A DNA stretch of 64,000 nt from CAZPNX01 sp964518765 (GTDB lineage: Bacteria; Edwardsbacteria; AC1; EtOH8). Numbering within the stretch: position 1 is the stretch's first letter; every line of letters begins with the position of its first letter. The stretch covers positions 62,001 through 126,000 of the forward strand of contig CAZFJC010000002.1 of the NCBI GenBank assembly GCA_964518765.1, given 5' to 3'. The notes under the pieces were generated by a model. The model was given only the letters and a program-made list of their open reading frames with translations, made no database searches and was not told the origin of the DNA. Of this stretch, positions 1 through 10,599 are shown in pieces. Position numbers and translations under genes: made by a program.

Positions 1-499
1 AATTGCCCAGAAGTACGTTGACGTAACGGCGTCCACTCGGCGCTTTGGATGGATTTTCTTTTGTGCCCTTCGGGCCGTAAAGGAAATCCAGAGACCATCG
101 ATGCCGAGTTTCGGGGCTGACGTTAATAATCTTGTTGTAATTTTGGGGCAATGAAGCCACCGCCTCCGCGTTCGGTCGCAGACCACGTCGGAAGGGACAG
201 GCATCCCGCCCGACTAAGAAACCGCTGGGGACCAGAAGGCCGTTTTGCTTATCGGCGTAGCTCCACCAGCCGGTCACGGGATCGCAAATTATTGAGAATC
301 CTTCCTCATCGACGGCGAAGCTGAAATGCTCATCGCCCTTCAGGACGGCTGTAAAAGTCGTGCCGTCAGGTTGCTGAAACAACCTTGGCCTGGGATTGGC
401 TGGCACTGCCGATAGCAATTTTGCTGATAGCAAAATCACTGTTGCAATCCATAATACTGATGAAAACGCATCGGTCTTTGGTCGTTTGAAAGTAGGCAT
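1..499 (-). CDS. M6-family metalloprotease, N-terminal part (cut by window edge)
   Basis: Open frame from ATG at 499 to the window edge, 166 codons with no stop, so the 3' part is missing. Residues 1-33 form a signal peptide (basic start, then a hydrophobic run ending SAKLLSAVPA). The next part matches the N-terminal region of secreted M6 peptidases: QQPDGTTFTAVLKGDEHF and DPVTGWWSYAD are the typical propeptide-side motifs, and the last visible residues RYVNVLLG sit where the protease core begins. The HExxH zinc site would lie outside the window, so activity cannot be judged. AAGAGGG ahead of the ATG is a plausible ribosome site. Family assignment rests on motif memory, not on a search. Confidence 0.7.
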   Translation of the reverse strand, partial: MPTFKRPKTDAFSSVLWIATVILLSAKLLSAVPANPRPRLFQQPDGTTFTAVLKGDEHFSFAVDEEGFSIICDPVTGWWSYADKQNGLLVPSGFLVGRDACPFRRGLRPNAEAVASLPQNYNKIINVSPETRHRWSLDFLYGPKGTKENPSKAPSGRRYVNVLLGN

Positions 500-663
500 T
501 GTGGGCCCTCTTTTAATGTTACAAATTTTTTATGCAATAAACATGCCAATATAGAATTCGGATGAAAACATATAACTTCTTTATTTTTAAATAGTTACTT
601 TGGTGGTGATTATTGAAACATATGTTTTTTCTGAATATTTTGCATATGCGCAGCTATTGCGCA

Positions 664-693
664 AAGCCCACGCTATTTTAATAGCGTGGGCTT
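664..693 (-). terminator. Perfect 13-bp hairpin after sigma-54 activator gene
   Basis: AAGCCCACGCTAT (664-676), a 4-nt loop, then its exact reverse complement (681-693). It lies 20 bp beyond the stop codon of the sigma-54 activator gene. On the minus strand the T tract after the stem is short, so termination may be imperfect. Confidence 0.65.
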
Positions 694-713
694 ATTATAA
701 ATCATAATGCCTT

Positions 714-2213
<1,500 letters not shown>

Positions 2214-2378
2214 TCTTTTTCGCTATTTGTCATTCCGGGGCTTCTCCCGCCTTGCAGAGCTTGCCCTGAGCATGGCAAGCATGGCTTGCTCGTGAAAGGT
2301 TGAGAGATGACGTAGAAATTTGGTTTCACCCTTCAGCCTGTCAGGCACGAGGCCGATCTCAGGGTAACAGCGGCTCGG
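2214..2378. repeat. Intergenic region with short self-complementary repeats
   Basis: 165 bp between two minus-strand genes. It contains interleaved copies of GCTTGCC/GGCAAGC at about 2258-2295 that can form alternative hairpins, and a CATTCCGGGGCTTC stretch of the kind seen in dispersed intergenic repeats. No gene seen. Confidence 0.35.
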
Positions 2379-3335
2379 CTAAGGCTGGTAGAAGGTGGCC
2401 TCGGCCGCGCCCGTGTTCCCATATATGTCCCGCATCACCACCCGCCAGGTGTAAAGCCCGACTCCGGTCGGTCCCGGAACATAATCGCAAAATACACGGT
2501 TGGAAAACGATATGTCCCGGCGCCAGACGCAGGCCAGCCCTTGGCAGACCTCGATCGAAAGGTTGACGCTGGTCAGCACGTTCTGCCAGTAGAGCGTATC
2601 CGGCAGGTAGTAGTTCTGCCCACCAGTCGGGTAGAGGTCGTAGGGCAGGGGCTCCAAAAAGCCCGGCACTGTCCTCTGCACCAGAAGGGAGTGATTGGGC
2701 GAGGTGGCCACGATGGAGGCCGTCCGCCCGGCTATCCACTGAGGAAAGTTTGTCACCCCTGGCAGCTGGCTTATGTTCCAGACATAACGCTTGCGGTGGT
2801 CGTCCACCGGGGCAGCCGAGTCGGGATAGAGCACGAAGCTGTCCACCCGGCAGGTGAAAGTGTACTCGTCAAGAAATCCGGCTCCGTCCGGATGGTAGGC
2901 CAGGCACCAGGGCAGGGCGCTGTAGGTTTGCTGGCCAAGGGGAGAGCGGACGGTCGAGGTCCTGGCCCCGGCGCTGTCGAAGCCGACCACCCCCCGCAGG
3001 ATGAAATTGTGCTGCAGCCTTCCTCCCTGGGGCACCTCCACCGTATCCACTACCGTCCGGTAACCGTTGTAGGCCACCTCCAAAAAGTACTGGCCGCCCT
3101 CCAACCTGATGCTGTAGGCCCCGTCCTGTCCGCTGGTGGTGGCGATGTTGGCCGGCCTGGCGGTGACCACCGCCCCGGCGATGACGCCACCGGTGCCCCG
3201 GTAGACCGTGCCGTAGACCCCGCTGCCCAGGTTGGCCGGGTCCAGGGGGTTGTCGTGCGGTGCGTCCGGCCCGCAGCCGGCTGAAAGGATTACGGCAGCC
3301 AATGCCGCTAAGTATGATTTATACCGATGTTTCAT
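2379..3335 (-). CDS. Lipoprotein with carboxypeptidase-regulatory-like domain
   Basis: 318 residues. Signal peptide ends in the lipobox LSAGC with Cys21, so it should be lipidated and membrane anchored facing the periplasm or surface. Residues about 38-115 form a carboxypeptidase regulatory-like (Ig-type) beta sandwich: GVYGTVYRGTGGVIAGAVV, then the TSGQDGAYSIRLEGGQYFLEV pattern. The rest is a soluble beta-rich region with two Trp-containing repeats (TWRVVMRD near the end resembles an Ig-like last strand). No enzymatic motif is seen; a binding or scaffolding role is only a guess. It stands alone between the sigma-54 gene and the DUF5683 gene. Confidence 0.75.
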   Translation of the reverse strand: MKHRYKSYLAALAAVILSAGCGPDAPHDNPLDPANLGSGVYGTVYRGTGGVIAGAVVTARPANIATTSGQDGAYSIRLEGGQYFLEVAYNGYRTVVDTVEVPQGGRLQHNFILRGVVGFDSAGARTSTVRSPLGQQTYSALPWCLAYHPDGAGFLDEYTFTCRVDSFVLYPDSAAPVDDHRKRYVWNISQLPGVTNFPQWIAGRTASIVATSPNHSLLVQRTVPGFLEPLPYDLYPTGGQNYYLPDTLYWQNVLTSVNLSIEVCQGLACVWRRDISFSNRVFCDYVPGPTGVGLYTWRVVMRDIYGNTGAAEATFYQP

Positions 3336-3421
3336 CGGCTTCCAGACCTGCCTTAGCGATGGACCTCAGTCCTGCCCCCGGTTCCTTTGTCTTCGTTTTT
3401 GTTTTCAACACTCGGTTTGGT

Positions 3422-4156
3422 TCATTCCGTCATCATCACATCCACCAGGTTGTAGAGCCAGATGGCCACCACGCAGTTGACCGCCAGGTTCCTGGCTCGG
3501 TACCAGCTGTTGTAGCTGTCATAGGCCGACTGAATATGGGCGGGATCGGCAATGTCAAGGTAGTTCTGGCGGGCCCGCCTGGTGCCCAGCTCCAGCGCCC
3601 CCCAGGCCCCCAAAGCTCCCAGGGAGGCGCCCTGCAGCACCGAGGCCTTGAGCCGGCTGCCACGGTGGCGCTGGCCCCAGCCCGGCCACAGCATGGAGCG
3701 CCACAATGCCTGGGCCTTGGAGGGCCTGCCTTGGGAAAAGAGTGGGACGTCCTCCTGTTTCCGGACATTTTTCTGGGCGACGATCCTGGCCTTGGCCCGT
3801 TTGAACACCTCGATTATCTTGGGAGAGACGAACTCCGGGTTGAGTTCCAGCTTGGGCTGCCGGGCCAGAAGCTTTTGGAACTCCTCCTCGGCCTCGGCCT
3901 CCTTGCCCAGGGCCACCAGGGAGAAGGAACGGTAGGTCAATAGGAAAGATTCCGTCTCCCCGTCGAGATCGCCTGAATCCGCCAGGGCCGAGGCCGCGCT
4001 GTCGGCCGCCTGCTGGTATCGTCCCTGGTCGTAGAGCAACGAAACCGACTTCAGCCGGTCGCTTCCGGGCTCCGCCGCCAGCCGGCAGGTGCAGGATGCC
4101 ATTGCCGCTAACAGCATGGCCGCCTTGAGCACTATTATTAAATGCCTGGTCATCAT
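3422..4156 (-). CDS. DUF5683-type membrane protein with TPR-like N-terminal part
   Basis: About 244 residues from the ATG at 4154-4156, which overlaps the stop of the kinase gene (ATGATGA), so translation is probably coupled. Longer upstream starts would run deep into the kinase gene. Residues 1-27 form a signal peptide; 35-110 look like two helical TPR-type hairpins; then MLWPGWGQRHRG, the hallmark LPGWGQ motif of DUF5683, followed by a hydrophobic helix pair ending NCVVAIWLYNLVDVMM. It is the last gene of the chemosensory cluster, directly after the PEGA kinase; such proteins often sit near the cell envelope. Function unknown. Confidence 0.7.
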   Translation of the reverse strand: MMTRHLIIVLKAAMLLAAMASCTCRLAAEPGSDRLKSVSLLYDQGRYQQAADSAASALADSGDLDGETESFLLTYRSFSLVALGKEAEAEEEFQKLLARQPKLELNPEFVSPKIIEVFKRAKARIVAQKNVRKQEDVPLFSQGRPSKAQALWRSMLWPGWGQRHRGSRLKASVLQGASLGALGAWGALELGTRRARQNYLDIADPAHIQSAYDSYNSWYRARNLAVNCVVAIWLYNLVDVMMTE

Positions 4157-5877
4157 TTCATCTCCACCCTGACCGTCAGGGTCTCGCCTTCGGCCAAACT
4201 GACGGTCTCGCGCCACTGGCTTCCCCCCGGCCCCTCCAGCCTGACCTCGTGCTGTCCTATGGACAGTTTCAGCGGATTGGCCAGGGGCGTGGTTCCGGCC
4301 TGCTCACCATCCACGAAAACCCTGGCCCACGGCACGGCGGTCACCGCCAGATATCCCCAGGCCCGGGGCATGGCCACCTCCAGCCTGAGGGTGTCGCCCG
4401 GTTTTATTTCGACCTCTCGGGCATAATCGAGACGGTTGGGATGCCGCAAGAGCAGCTGCCTTCTGCCGGCCTCCAGTTTCATTGGGCCCGATAGCGGCGT
4501 CCGGTCAACCAGCCGGCCGTCCACGTAAACCTCTGCCCAGGGGGTTACAGCCAACGCCAGGTAGCCTGGCTCCCTGGCGGCCGGAGCCATTTCCACGACT
4601 AGGTCTAGGGTCTGCCTGGGTTGGATGGTAACCGTCTTTTCGTACGGCTGATAGCCTTCCAGCTCGGCCCTGAGCAGCAACCTCCCCGGCTTCACCCCCT
4701 CAATCGAGAACGGAATCCTGCCCTTGGTGGCGCCGTCGAGATAGATCTTAGCCCCGGTGGTCCCCGAGATTCGGATCCGCCCCGACTGTTCCGGAACGAT
4801 TGGCCTGGCGACGGCAGGGCTGTCGACAGCCGGCAGGGACGGCAGAGGTCCGGGCCTAGTTAAAAGGTTTCTGGCCGCCGGCAGGCCCCACCTGTAGGCC
4901 GACCAAGCCGCGGCAGCGGCCACGGCTAGAGCGGAGGCCCACGCCAGTGACCGGTTCAAGGTTTGGGACTTTCTCTCGCGCCGGGATATCGTCTCCAGAG
5001 CCTGCTGGTCCTCGCGCCGGATTTGGTATCCCTTTGGATCGGCCAGCAGCCTGGCCACCCCTTCTCCGGTGACAAAGGCATAGGGCTCCAGCTTCTCGGC
5101 CGCCTCCTCGGCGCTGCCCGGGCGCCTGGTTGGGTCTTTGTCCATCAGCTCCGAGACCAATCTGGCCAGGCCCGGGGGTAGGCCGGGCACCTTACCCGAT
5201 AGCTTGGGCGGCGACAGCCTCAGCACCCGGTCGATGCATTCGCTGGCGCTGGCCCCGGCGAAGGGGTTGGCGCCGGATAGCATCTCGTAGAGCAACACCC
5301 CCAGGGAGAACAGGTCCGACCTAGCGTCCCCTTTCTCTCCCCTCGCTTGCTCCGGCGCTAGGTAGGCCGGGGTGCCGAAGAAAGTCCCGGGATCTGTCAT
5401 CCCCAAAGCCTCCTTAGCGAAGGCCAGGCCGAAGTCGGTGATCTTGGCCACCCCCAAGGCGGTGAACAGGATGTTGGCCGGCTTGATGTCCCGGTGCACC
5501 ACCCCGCGGCCGTGGGCGTATCCCAGCCCCCGCGCCAGTTGGGCGCCGATGTGGGCAGCGGCCGTGGCCGGCAGAGGCCTCCTGTCTTCCAGCAGGTCCT
5601 TCAAAGAACGGCCCTCGATATACTCCAGGACGATGTAGAACGAATCCTGGTGCCGGAAAAAGTCGATGATGTCGACGATGTTGTGGTGCCGCAGGCCGCC
5701 GAGGATCTTAGCTTCCCTTTCGAACCTCCTGACCAGGGCCTGGTCGCGGGCCAGATGCGGATGAAGCTGCTTGATGGCCACCTGCCGGCCCATCTCCCGA
5801 TGGCGACCTAGGTACAGGGTGGACATGCCGCCGGTAGAGATCAGCCTTTCGATCAGGTACTGGCCGACCTGTTTCAC
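4153..5877 (-). CDS. Membrane Ser/Thr protein kinase with three PEGA repeats
   Basis: 574 residues, GTG start overlapping the upstream CheW-like stop (GTGA). Hanks-type kinase at 1-275: glycine loop STGGMSTLY, Lys36 in VAIKQL, Glu55, catalytic HRDIKPAN (Asp130) and DFG at 148-150, then GTPAYLAPEQARG. All key residues are present, so it should be active. A single membrane helix lies at about 308-328, which puts the kinase in the cytoplasm. Outside it are three PEGA repeats (about 365-430, 435-500, 505-572), each with the VDGxxxGxTPL-like pattern; PEGA domains commonly bind envelope surfaces. Its place behind CheW-like and receptor genes suggests Ser/Thr phosphorylation feeds into or out of the chemosensory pathway; that is inference. 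Confidence 0.93.
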   Translation of the reverse strand: MKQVGQYLIERLISTGGMSTLYLGRHREMGRQVAIKQLHPHLARDQALVRRFEREAKILGGLRHHNIVDIIDFFRHQDSFYIVLEYIEGRSLKDLLEDRRPLPATAAAHIGAQLARGLGYAHGRGVVHRDIKPANILFTALGVAKITDFGLAFAKEALGMTDPGTFFGTPAYLAPEQARGEKGDARSDLFSLGVLLYEMLSGANPFAGASASECIDRVLRLSPPKLSGKVPGLPPGLARLVSELMDKDPTRRPGSAEEAAEKLEPYAFVTGEGVARLLADPKGYQIRREDQQALETISRRERKSQTLNRSLAWASALAVAAAAAWSAYRWGLPAARNLLTRPGPLPSLPAVDSPAVARPIVPEQSGRIRISGTTGAKIYLDGATKGRIPFSIEGVKPGRLLLRAELEGYQPYEKTVTIQPRQTLDLVVEMAPAAREPGYLALAVTPWAEVYVDGRLVDRTPLSGPMKLEAGRRQLLLRHPNRLDYAREVEIKPGDTLRLEVAMPRAWGYLAVTAVPWARVFVDGEQAGTTPLANPLKLSIGQHEVRLEGPGGSQWRETVSLAEGETLTVRVEMK

Positions 5878-6242
5878 CGGCCGGACCGTCCCTGATGAGG
5901 CGACAGGGCTTCCAGATCGAGCATCAGGAACAGGCCTGTATCCAGGTCGGCCACTCCTCGGAAAAGGCGGCCGCCGGCCAGGGCCGAGGGCAACGGCCTA
6001 ATGCGCCCCTCGGAATACTCGCCAAGGTTCAGCACTCTGTCGACCGCGAACTCTATAAGCCTCCTTCCCACCCGGCAGGTGATCACCGGCTGGCCGGCCT
6101 CCTCACCGGCCCGCCCTCCCAGTCTGACCCTGACGTCCACCGGATGCACCTTCTCCTTCTTATAGGGCCTGCCCACCGAGGCCACGGCCTCAGCCGGAAC
6201 CGCCAGCCTGTGGCCGTCTATTTGGAAGGTGAGAAGCCTCAT
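5874..6242 (-). CDS. CheW-like adaptor domain protein
   Basis: About 122 residues using the ATG at 6240-6242 (an upstream TTG at 6252-6254 would add four). It has the CheW fold pattern: MRLLTFQIDGHRLAVPAEAV at the start, a central RVGRRLIEFAVDRVLNLGEYS strand set, and GVADLDTGLFLMLDLEAL at the end, the usual last CheW strand and helix. It is shorter and more divergent than the other two CheW genes here. It overlaps the kinase gene by 4 bp and lies 86 bp after the chemoreceptor gene. It may couple the receptors or the kinase to CheA, but a specialised scaffold is equally possible. Confidence 0.8.
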   Translation of the reverse strand: MRLLTFQIDGHRLAVPAEAVASVGRPYKKEKVHPVDVRVRLGGRAGEEAGQPVITCRVGRRLIEFAVDRVLNLGEYSEGRIRPLPSALAGGRLFRGVADLDTGLFLMLDLEALSPHQGRSGR

Positions 6243-6328
6243 CGGAAAATTCAAAGCCCTAATTTAGAAACCCAAAATCGCAATTCTTGCAGGCTGATTC
6301 TTTTTCCCATTCGTTCTGTTTTTCGCCC

Positions 6329-8095
6329 CTAGACCCCGAACTCCACCACCAAATTGTTGAGCTTCTCGGCCGTCTCCGATAGGGTCTGGGCCACCGCCGA
6401 AAGCTCCTGCATCGAGGCCGTCTGCTGTTGGACGGCCGCCGCCACCTCCTGGGTCGAGGCCGCCGCCTCGATGGCCACGGTGGAGACCTCGGAGGCCAGC
6501 TGCACCACATGCCCGACGCTGGCGTTCTGGGCGTGGCCGGAGTCGGCTATCTGCTTGACCATGGTTCCGGCCACCGCCACCGTGCTGTTGATCACCCGCA
6601 GGGCCTGCTCGGTCTCGTCCACCGTCCCCTTGCTGGACTCGATTATGCCTCGGGCCCGGCTGATCTCGTCCACCGTCTTGTAGATCTCCTTCTCCACCTC
6701 GCGGATGAGTTCGGTCACCTGCTGGGCCGACTTGCCGGCCTCCACCGCCAGGGTGCGGATCTCGTCGGCCACCACCGAGAAGCCCTTGCCGGCCTCGCCC
6801 GCCCGGGCCGCCTCGATGGCCGCGTTCAGGGCCAGGAAGTCGGTCTGCTGGGAGATGCCGGAGATCATGTCCACCACCTGCCCGATATGCTTGGCCCGGG
6901 TCTGCAGCTCCTGGACCTGGCGGGTAGTCTCCTCCATGGCCGAGAAGATCTCGGTCATCCTCTGCACGGTCTCGGTGGTCTTGCGGGCCCCCACCTGGGA
7001 GGACTCGATGGCCTTCTGGGAGGAGACCATGGTCATCCGCCCCTGGGAGTCGATGCGTTTGATGGCCGTGGACAGGTTCTCCACCTCCTTGACCACCTGG
7101 GTCAGCCGCTCCGACTGCACCGAGGCCCCCTTGGAGATCTGCTGGATGGTGGAGGCGATCTCCTGGGTGGAGGCGTTCATCTGCTGGGAGGAGGCGGCCA
7201 GCTCCTGGGAGCTTCCGGCCAGCTCCGAGGCCACCTTGGCCAGCTCCTGCAACATGCGGTGGATTTTGGACACGAAGCGGTTGTACTGGATGCACAGATC
7301 GCCCAGCTCGTCGTTCCCCAGAATGGGCAGATGCTGGGTGACGCCGCCCTTGCCCTCCGAGATGCTGGTCAGAATCCCGGTCAGCGAGCCCAGGGTGCGG
7401 TTGATGCCCCTGGCCGTCAGATAACCGATGAGGCCGGTAGCCGCCACCCCGATACCGGCCACGTACCAGATGTGGCTGAATCTGGCCAGGCTTAGCCCGA
7501 ACACCAAAGAAAGTATCATCACGATGAAGAACAGTGACATCAGCCTCCAGGTGATGGCGATCCGCTGCGTCCTCGAGATTAGATTCTCCGCCGACAGATC
7601 AAGGTTGAGAGCCAGAAGGGAAATGTATGGGTGCAGCAGGGACTCCACCGTCAGGAAGGCCAGAGCCCCGGCCACCACGCCAGACACCAGGCTGGGGATT
7701 ATTATGGAGGCCATGGCAGTCCAGCCGGTCCCCCGGTCGAAGATCATCAGCACCAGCACCACCAGCGGTCCTCCGATAAGGAACTCGACGGCCAGCTGCG
7801 CGCCCCGCCTCAGCGGCATCCTCAGGGCCACGGCCATGGCCGCCTCGGCCGCCTCGGCGCTGGTATCCCCTACGATGAAGAACCTGGCCAGCGTCCTCAT
7901 GTTCCTCCGGTTGATCATCCTGGCCCCGATCACCATGGACACCACCGTTACTAGCGCCACCCAGGGCATCAGCCTCAGCGCCTCCGGGGTGAAGTTGACC
8001 GCCTGGCTGGCGAAGATTAACAGGAGCGGAGCTCCGAACAGAGCCCCGATCAGGTTGGGCCCCAGCTCCAACAGCTTGAACTTGCCGTGCTTCAT
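6329..8095 (-). CDS. Methyl-accepting chemotaxis protein, multi-span membrane sensor
   Basis: 588 residues. The first ~225 residues contain about six hydrophobic helices with only short loops and no periplasmic ligand domain, so the stimulus is probably sensed in or at the membrane. A HAMP-like segment follows (LTARGINRTLGSLTGIL), then a long cytoplasmic coiled coil. The hairpin tip that docks CheA and CheW is intact: QQTDFLALNAAIEAARAGE, followed by GKGFSVVADEIRTLA. Candidate methylation helices flank it. It starts with ATG overlapping the stop of the next receptor gene (ATGA), so the two receptors are made together. Confidence 0.93.
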   Translation of the reverse strand: MKHGKFKLLELGPNLIGALFGAPLLLIFASQAVNFTPEALRLMPWVALVTVVSMVIGARMINRRNMRTLARFFIVGDTSAEAAEAAMAVALRMPLRRGAQLAVEFLIGGPLVVLVLMIFDRGTGWTAMASIIIPSLVSGVVAGALAFLTVESLLHPYISLLALNLDLSAENLISRTQRIAITWRLMSLFFIVMILSLVFGLSLARFSHIWYVAGIGVAATGLIGYLTARGINRTLGSLTGILTSISEGKGGVTQHLPILGNDELGDLCIQYNRFVSKIHRMLQELAKVASELAGSSQELAASSQQMNASTQEIASTIQQISKGASVQSERLTQVVKEVENLSTAIKRIDSQGRMTMVSSQKAIESSQVGARKTTETVQRMTEIFSAMEETTRQVQELQTRAKHIGQVVDMISGISQQTDFLALNAAIEAARAGEAGKGFSVVADEIRTLAVEAGKSAQQVTELIREVEKEIYKTVDEISRARGIIESSKGTVDETEQALRVINSTVAVAGTMVKQIADSGHAQNASVGHVVQLASEVSTVAIEAAASTQEVAAAVQQQTASMQELSAVAQTLSETAEKLNNLVVEFGV

Positions 8096-10110
8096 CTTGA
8101 GCCCTCCTCGCTCACCAGGAAGCTCTTGACCAGGCGTTTCAGCTCCTCGGCCGAGCGGGCCAGCTCCTGGGCCGAGGCCGTCATCTCCTCCATCGAGGCC
8201 ATCTGCTCCTGCTGGGCGGCAGCGGTCTCCTCCATGCCCGAGGCCGTCTCCTCGACTACGGTGGCGATGGACTCCATCGCTTTGGCGATGCGCTTGACCC
8301 CGTCGACCTGGTGCCCGGTAGCCTGGGAGATCTGCTGGGCCCCCTCTGACGAGTGCTTGACCGATTCGATGATGTGGGAGAAAGCCTGGTTGCTCTTGCC
8401 AGCCAGCTCCTTGCCGCTGGCCACCTCCTGGGCGCCCTCTTTCATGGCCGAGACCGTCTGGGCCATCTCGGACTGGATCAGCTTGATCAGGGACTCGATC
8501 TCCTTGGTGGCCCCGGCGGTACGCTCGGCCAGCTTCTTGACCTCGCCGGCTACCACTGCAAAGCCCCGGCCCGATTCCCCGGCCCGGGCCGCCTCGATGG
8601 CCGCGTTCAGGGCCAGCAGGTTGGTGCGCCAGGCGATGGAGGAGATGAGCTCGGTTATCTTTCCGATCTCCCCCGTCTTCCTCTCCAGGGTGCCGACCGC
8701 CTCCGACAGGCGGACCATGGTGCCGTCGATCTTGCCCATCTGGCCGACAATGGACAGCATGGTGTTCCCCCCCTCCGAGGCCAGCTGCAGGGCTTGGGCG
8801 GCCGACTGGGCCGAGGTCTGGGAATTGGTGTTGACCTCCTCCACCGAGGCCGAGATCTCCTCCACCGCCTGCTTGGTCTCGGCCACCGAGGATACCTGGG
8901 TGGAGGTTCCCTGGGAGATTCGCTGCACCGTGGCCGAGATCTCCTGTTGCGAGGCGCTCATCTCCTGGGTAGAGGCCGCCAGCTCCTCCGAGGTGGAGGC
9001 CACGGTGTTGGCGGTGTTGACTACGGTCCGCACCAGCTCCTCGAGCTTGGCCAGGAAGCGGTTGAAGTAGCGGGTCATCTCCCCCAGCTCGTCGCCGCCC
9101 TCGGGCAGCCGCTTGGTCAAGTCCGCGGAGCCCTCGGTCATGTCGCGGAGCATGCCGGATAAACCCAGGATGGGCTTCAGCACCAGCTGCCGGGTGATGG
9201 TCCTCACCAACAGCACCACCCCCCCCACCGAGGCCAGTAGGATGATGATCGCAGCAATGATGACGCTCCGCTCCGAGGAGTGTAGCATCTCCATGGGCAC
9301 GCTGTAGGCCGCCGAGAGGCCGTCCAACAGTCGGAAGACCACCACCACCATCAGCCCGATGGCCAAGAAGAAGGTGACGAAAAGGATGATCATGAAGTAG
9401 GCGGTCAGCCTGGTCTGCAGACCCACCGCCTGCTTGCCGCTGCCCGGCCTCAGCACCGTGATCAGCCCCCAGCCCAGCACCACCGTGGGCACCAGCATGG
9501 CCAGCAGGATGGCCAGGCCCAGCGAGTGGTAGAAGTAGCTGGCGAAGGCGGCGATGGGCGCCAGGCAGAAGTTCACCAACACGTCGACCCGGGTCACCTT
9601 GACGAAATCCGGCCAGTTCATCTCTCCGCCCAGGATGTGGTAGAGGCAGACCAGCAGGTTGTTCAGGCCGACGTAGGCCACCAGGCCGGCGGCCATGGCC
9701 AGGATGCTCCTGGCCTCAAAGAGCTGAGATCCGGCGCCCCCCCCCAGCCAGTGGAAGACGGTGTCCATGGCGAAGGTCACCAGCACGAACTGTCCGGCCA
9801 CGAAAAACACCCGGGGCCAGGGCTTGCGGCGTCTTATCTGGTGGATGATGGTGCTGAGATAGATAGCCAGCGAGGCCGGCACCGGACCGAAGGTGAGGAA
9901 GGTGAAGAAGACGATGACGAAGTCCAGCGAAATGGACACCCCCTTGCTGATGACCACCGAGAAACCCTGGGCCACCACCTCCAGCAGGAAGATGGCCAGC
10001 ATCAGCCACCAGGGCAGGTTGAGCCGGCCGATGACCGCCGCCAGCAATGCCAGCCCTAAGGCGGCCACGGCCCAAGCGTAGATGTATACCCACCGTTTTC
10101 TGTCCGTCAC
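8092..10110 (-). CDS. Methyl-accepting chemotaxis protein with MASE-like membrane domain
   Basis: 672 residues from a GTG preceded by GAGGGAGG at good spacing. The N-terminal 1-225 carries about seven membrane helices with the DFVIVFFTFLTFGPVPASLA pattern, like integral-membrane sensor domains seen before GGDEF or HD-GYP domains. Two more helices lie near 245-310, then HAMP and a signalling coiled coil with the conserved tip WRTNLLALNAAIEAARAGE and GRGFAVVAGEVKKLAERT. No extracellular ligand domain. It sits directly after the cheW-like gene and is translationally coupled to the second receptor. Ligand unknown; membrane energy, lipid or surface contact are possible inputs. Confidence 0.92.
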   Translation of the reverse strand: MTDRKRWVYIYAWAVAALGLALLAAVIGRLNLPWWLMLAIFLLEVVAQGFSVVISKGVSISLDFVIVFFTFLTFGPVPASLAIYLSTIIHQIRRRKPWPRVFFVAGQFVLVTFAMDTVFHWLGGGAGSQLFEARSILAMAAGLVAYVGLNNLLVCLYHILGGEMNWPDFVKVTRVDVLVNFCLAPIAAFASYFYHSLGLAILLAMLVPTVVLGWGLITVLRPGSGKQAVGLQTRLTAYFMIILFVTFFLAIGLMVVVVFRLLDGLSAAYSVPMEMLHSSERSVIIAAIIILLASVGGVVLLVRTITRQLVLKPILGLSGMLRDMTEGSADLTKRLPEGGDELGEMTRYFNRFLAKLEELVRTVVNTANTVASTSEELAASTQEMSASQQEISATVQRISQGTSTQVSSVAETKQAVEEISASVEEVNTNSQTSAQSAAQALQLASEGGNTMLSIVGQMGKIDGTMVRLSEAVGTLERKTGEIGKITELISSIAWRTNLLALNAAIEAARAGESGRGFAVVAGEVKKLAERTAGATKEIESLIKLIQSEMAQTVSAMKEGAQEVASGKELAGKSNQAFSHIIESVKHSSEGAQQISQATGHQVDGVKRIAKAMESIATVVEETASGMEETAAAQQEQMASMEEMTASAQELARSAEELKRLVKSFLVSEEGSR

Positions 10111-10167
10111 TTCCAGCCCTCCCTCAAGGAGTATTATCTGTTTAATGTCTCCAAATTATGCCCCGGA

Positions 10168-10599
10168 CTATAAGCCCGCGGCCGCCGATATCTGCACGGC
10201 GTTCAGTCCGAAGATCAAATCACCGCCGGCGGCCCTGGCCGCTTCGGTCACCAGCCCCTCCCGGCCCTCCAGCGCCTGGTCCAGGCCGAAGACGCTTTCG
10301 CCGGGCACGGATAGCGTCTCGCCCACCTCCTCCACCAGAAGTCCCAGCCGCCGCCCCTCCACCTCCAGCATCAGGGCCGCCCGGTATTCCGAGGAGCCCG
10401 CCCCCCCCAGCAGCTGATCAAGGGACAGGGCCGGAACCTGGCTGCCACTCCAGTGCATCAGACCCACCAGCGGAGGCTCGGCGGTGGGCAGCCCCAGCAC
10501 CCGGGGGTGAAAATCGATGTGCCTCACCCACTTCAGCTCAACTCCGAAGCTCTCGCCCCGCGCCCGGCATATCAGCCATCTTCTCTCTCCCAGGCTCAC
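10168..10599 (-). CDS. CheW-like chemotaxis adaptor
   Basis: 143 residues, GTG start overlapping the TPR gene stop (GTGA). CheW fold signatures: RRWLICRARGESFGVELKWV, then LVGLMHWSGSQVPALSLDQL (the conserved GLMxxxGxxxPxxDL strand) and RRLGLLVEEVGETLSV. It should bridge receptors and CheA. It comes immediately before the two receptor genes, which suggests it is their dedicated coupler, while the cheW at the head of the cluster may act more generally. Confidence 0.85.
   Translation of the reverse strand: MSLGERRWLICRARGESFGVELKWVRHIDFHPRVLGLPTAEPPLVGLMHWSGSQVPALSLDQLLGGAGSSEYRAALMLEVEGRRLGLLVEEVGETLSVPGESVFGLDQALEGREGLVTEAARAAGGDLIFGLNAVQISAAAGL

Noticed and set aside
6428..7495. Plus-strand frame opposite the chemoreceptor gene
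   Set aside because: Gly/His/Leu-rich antisense artefact of the MCP coiled coil.
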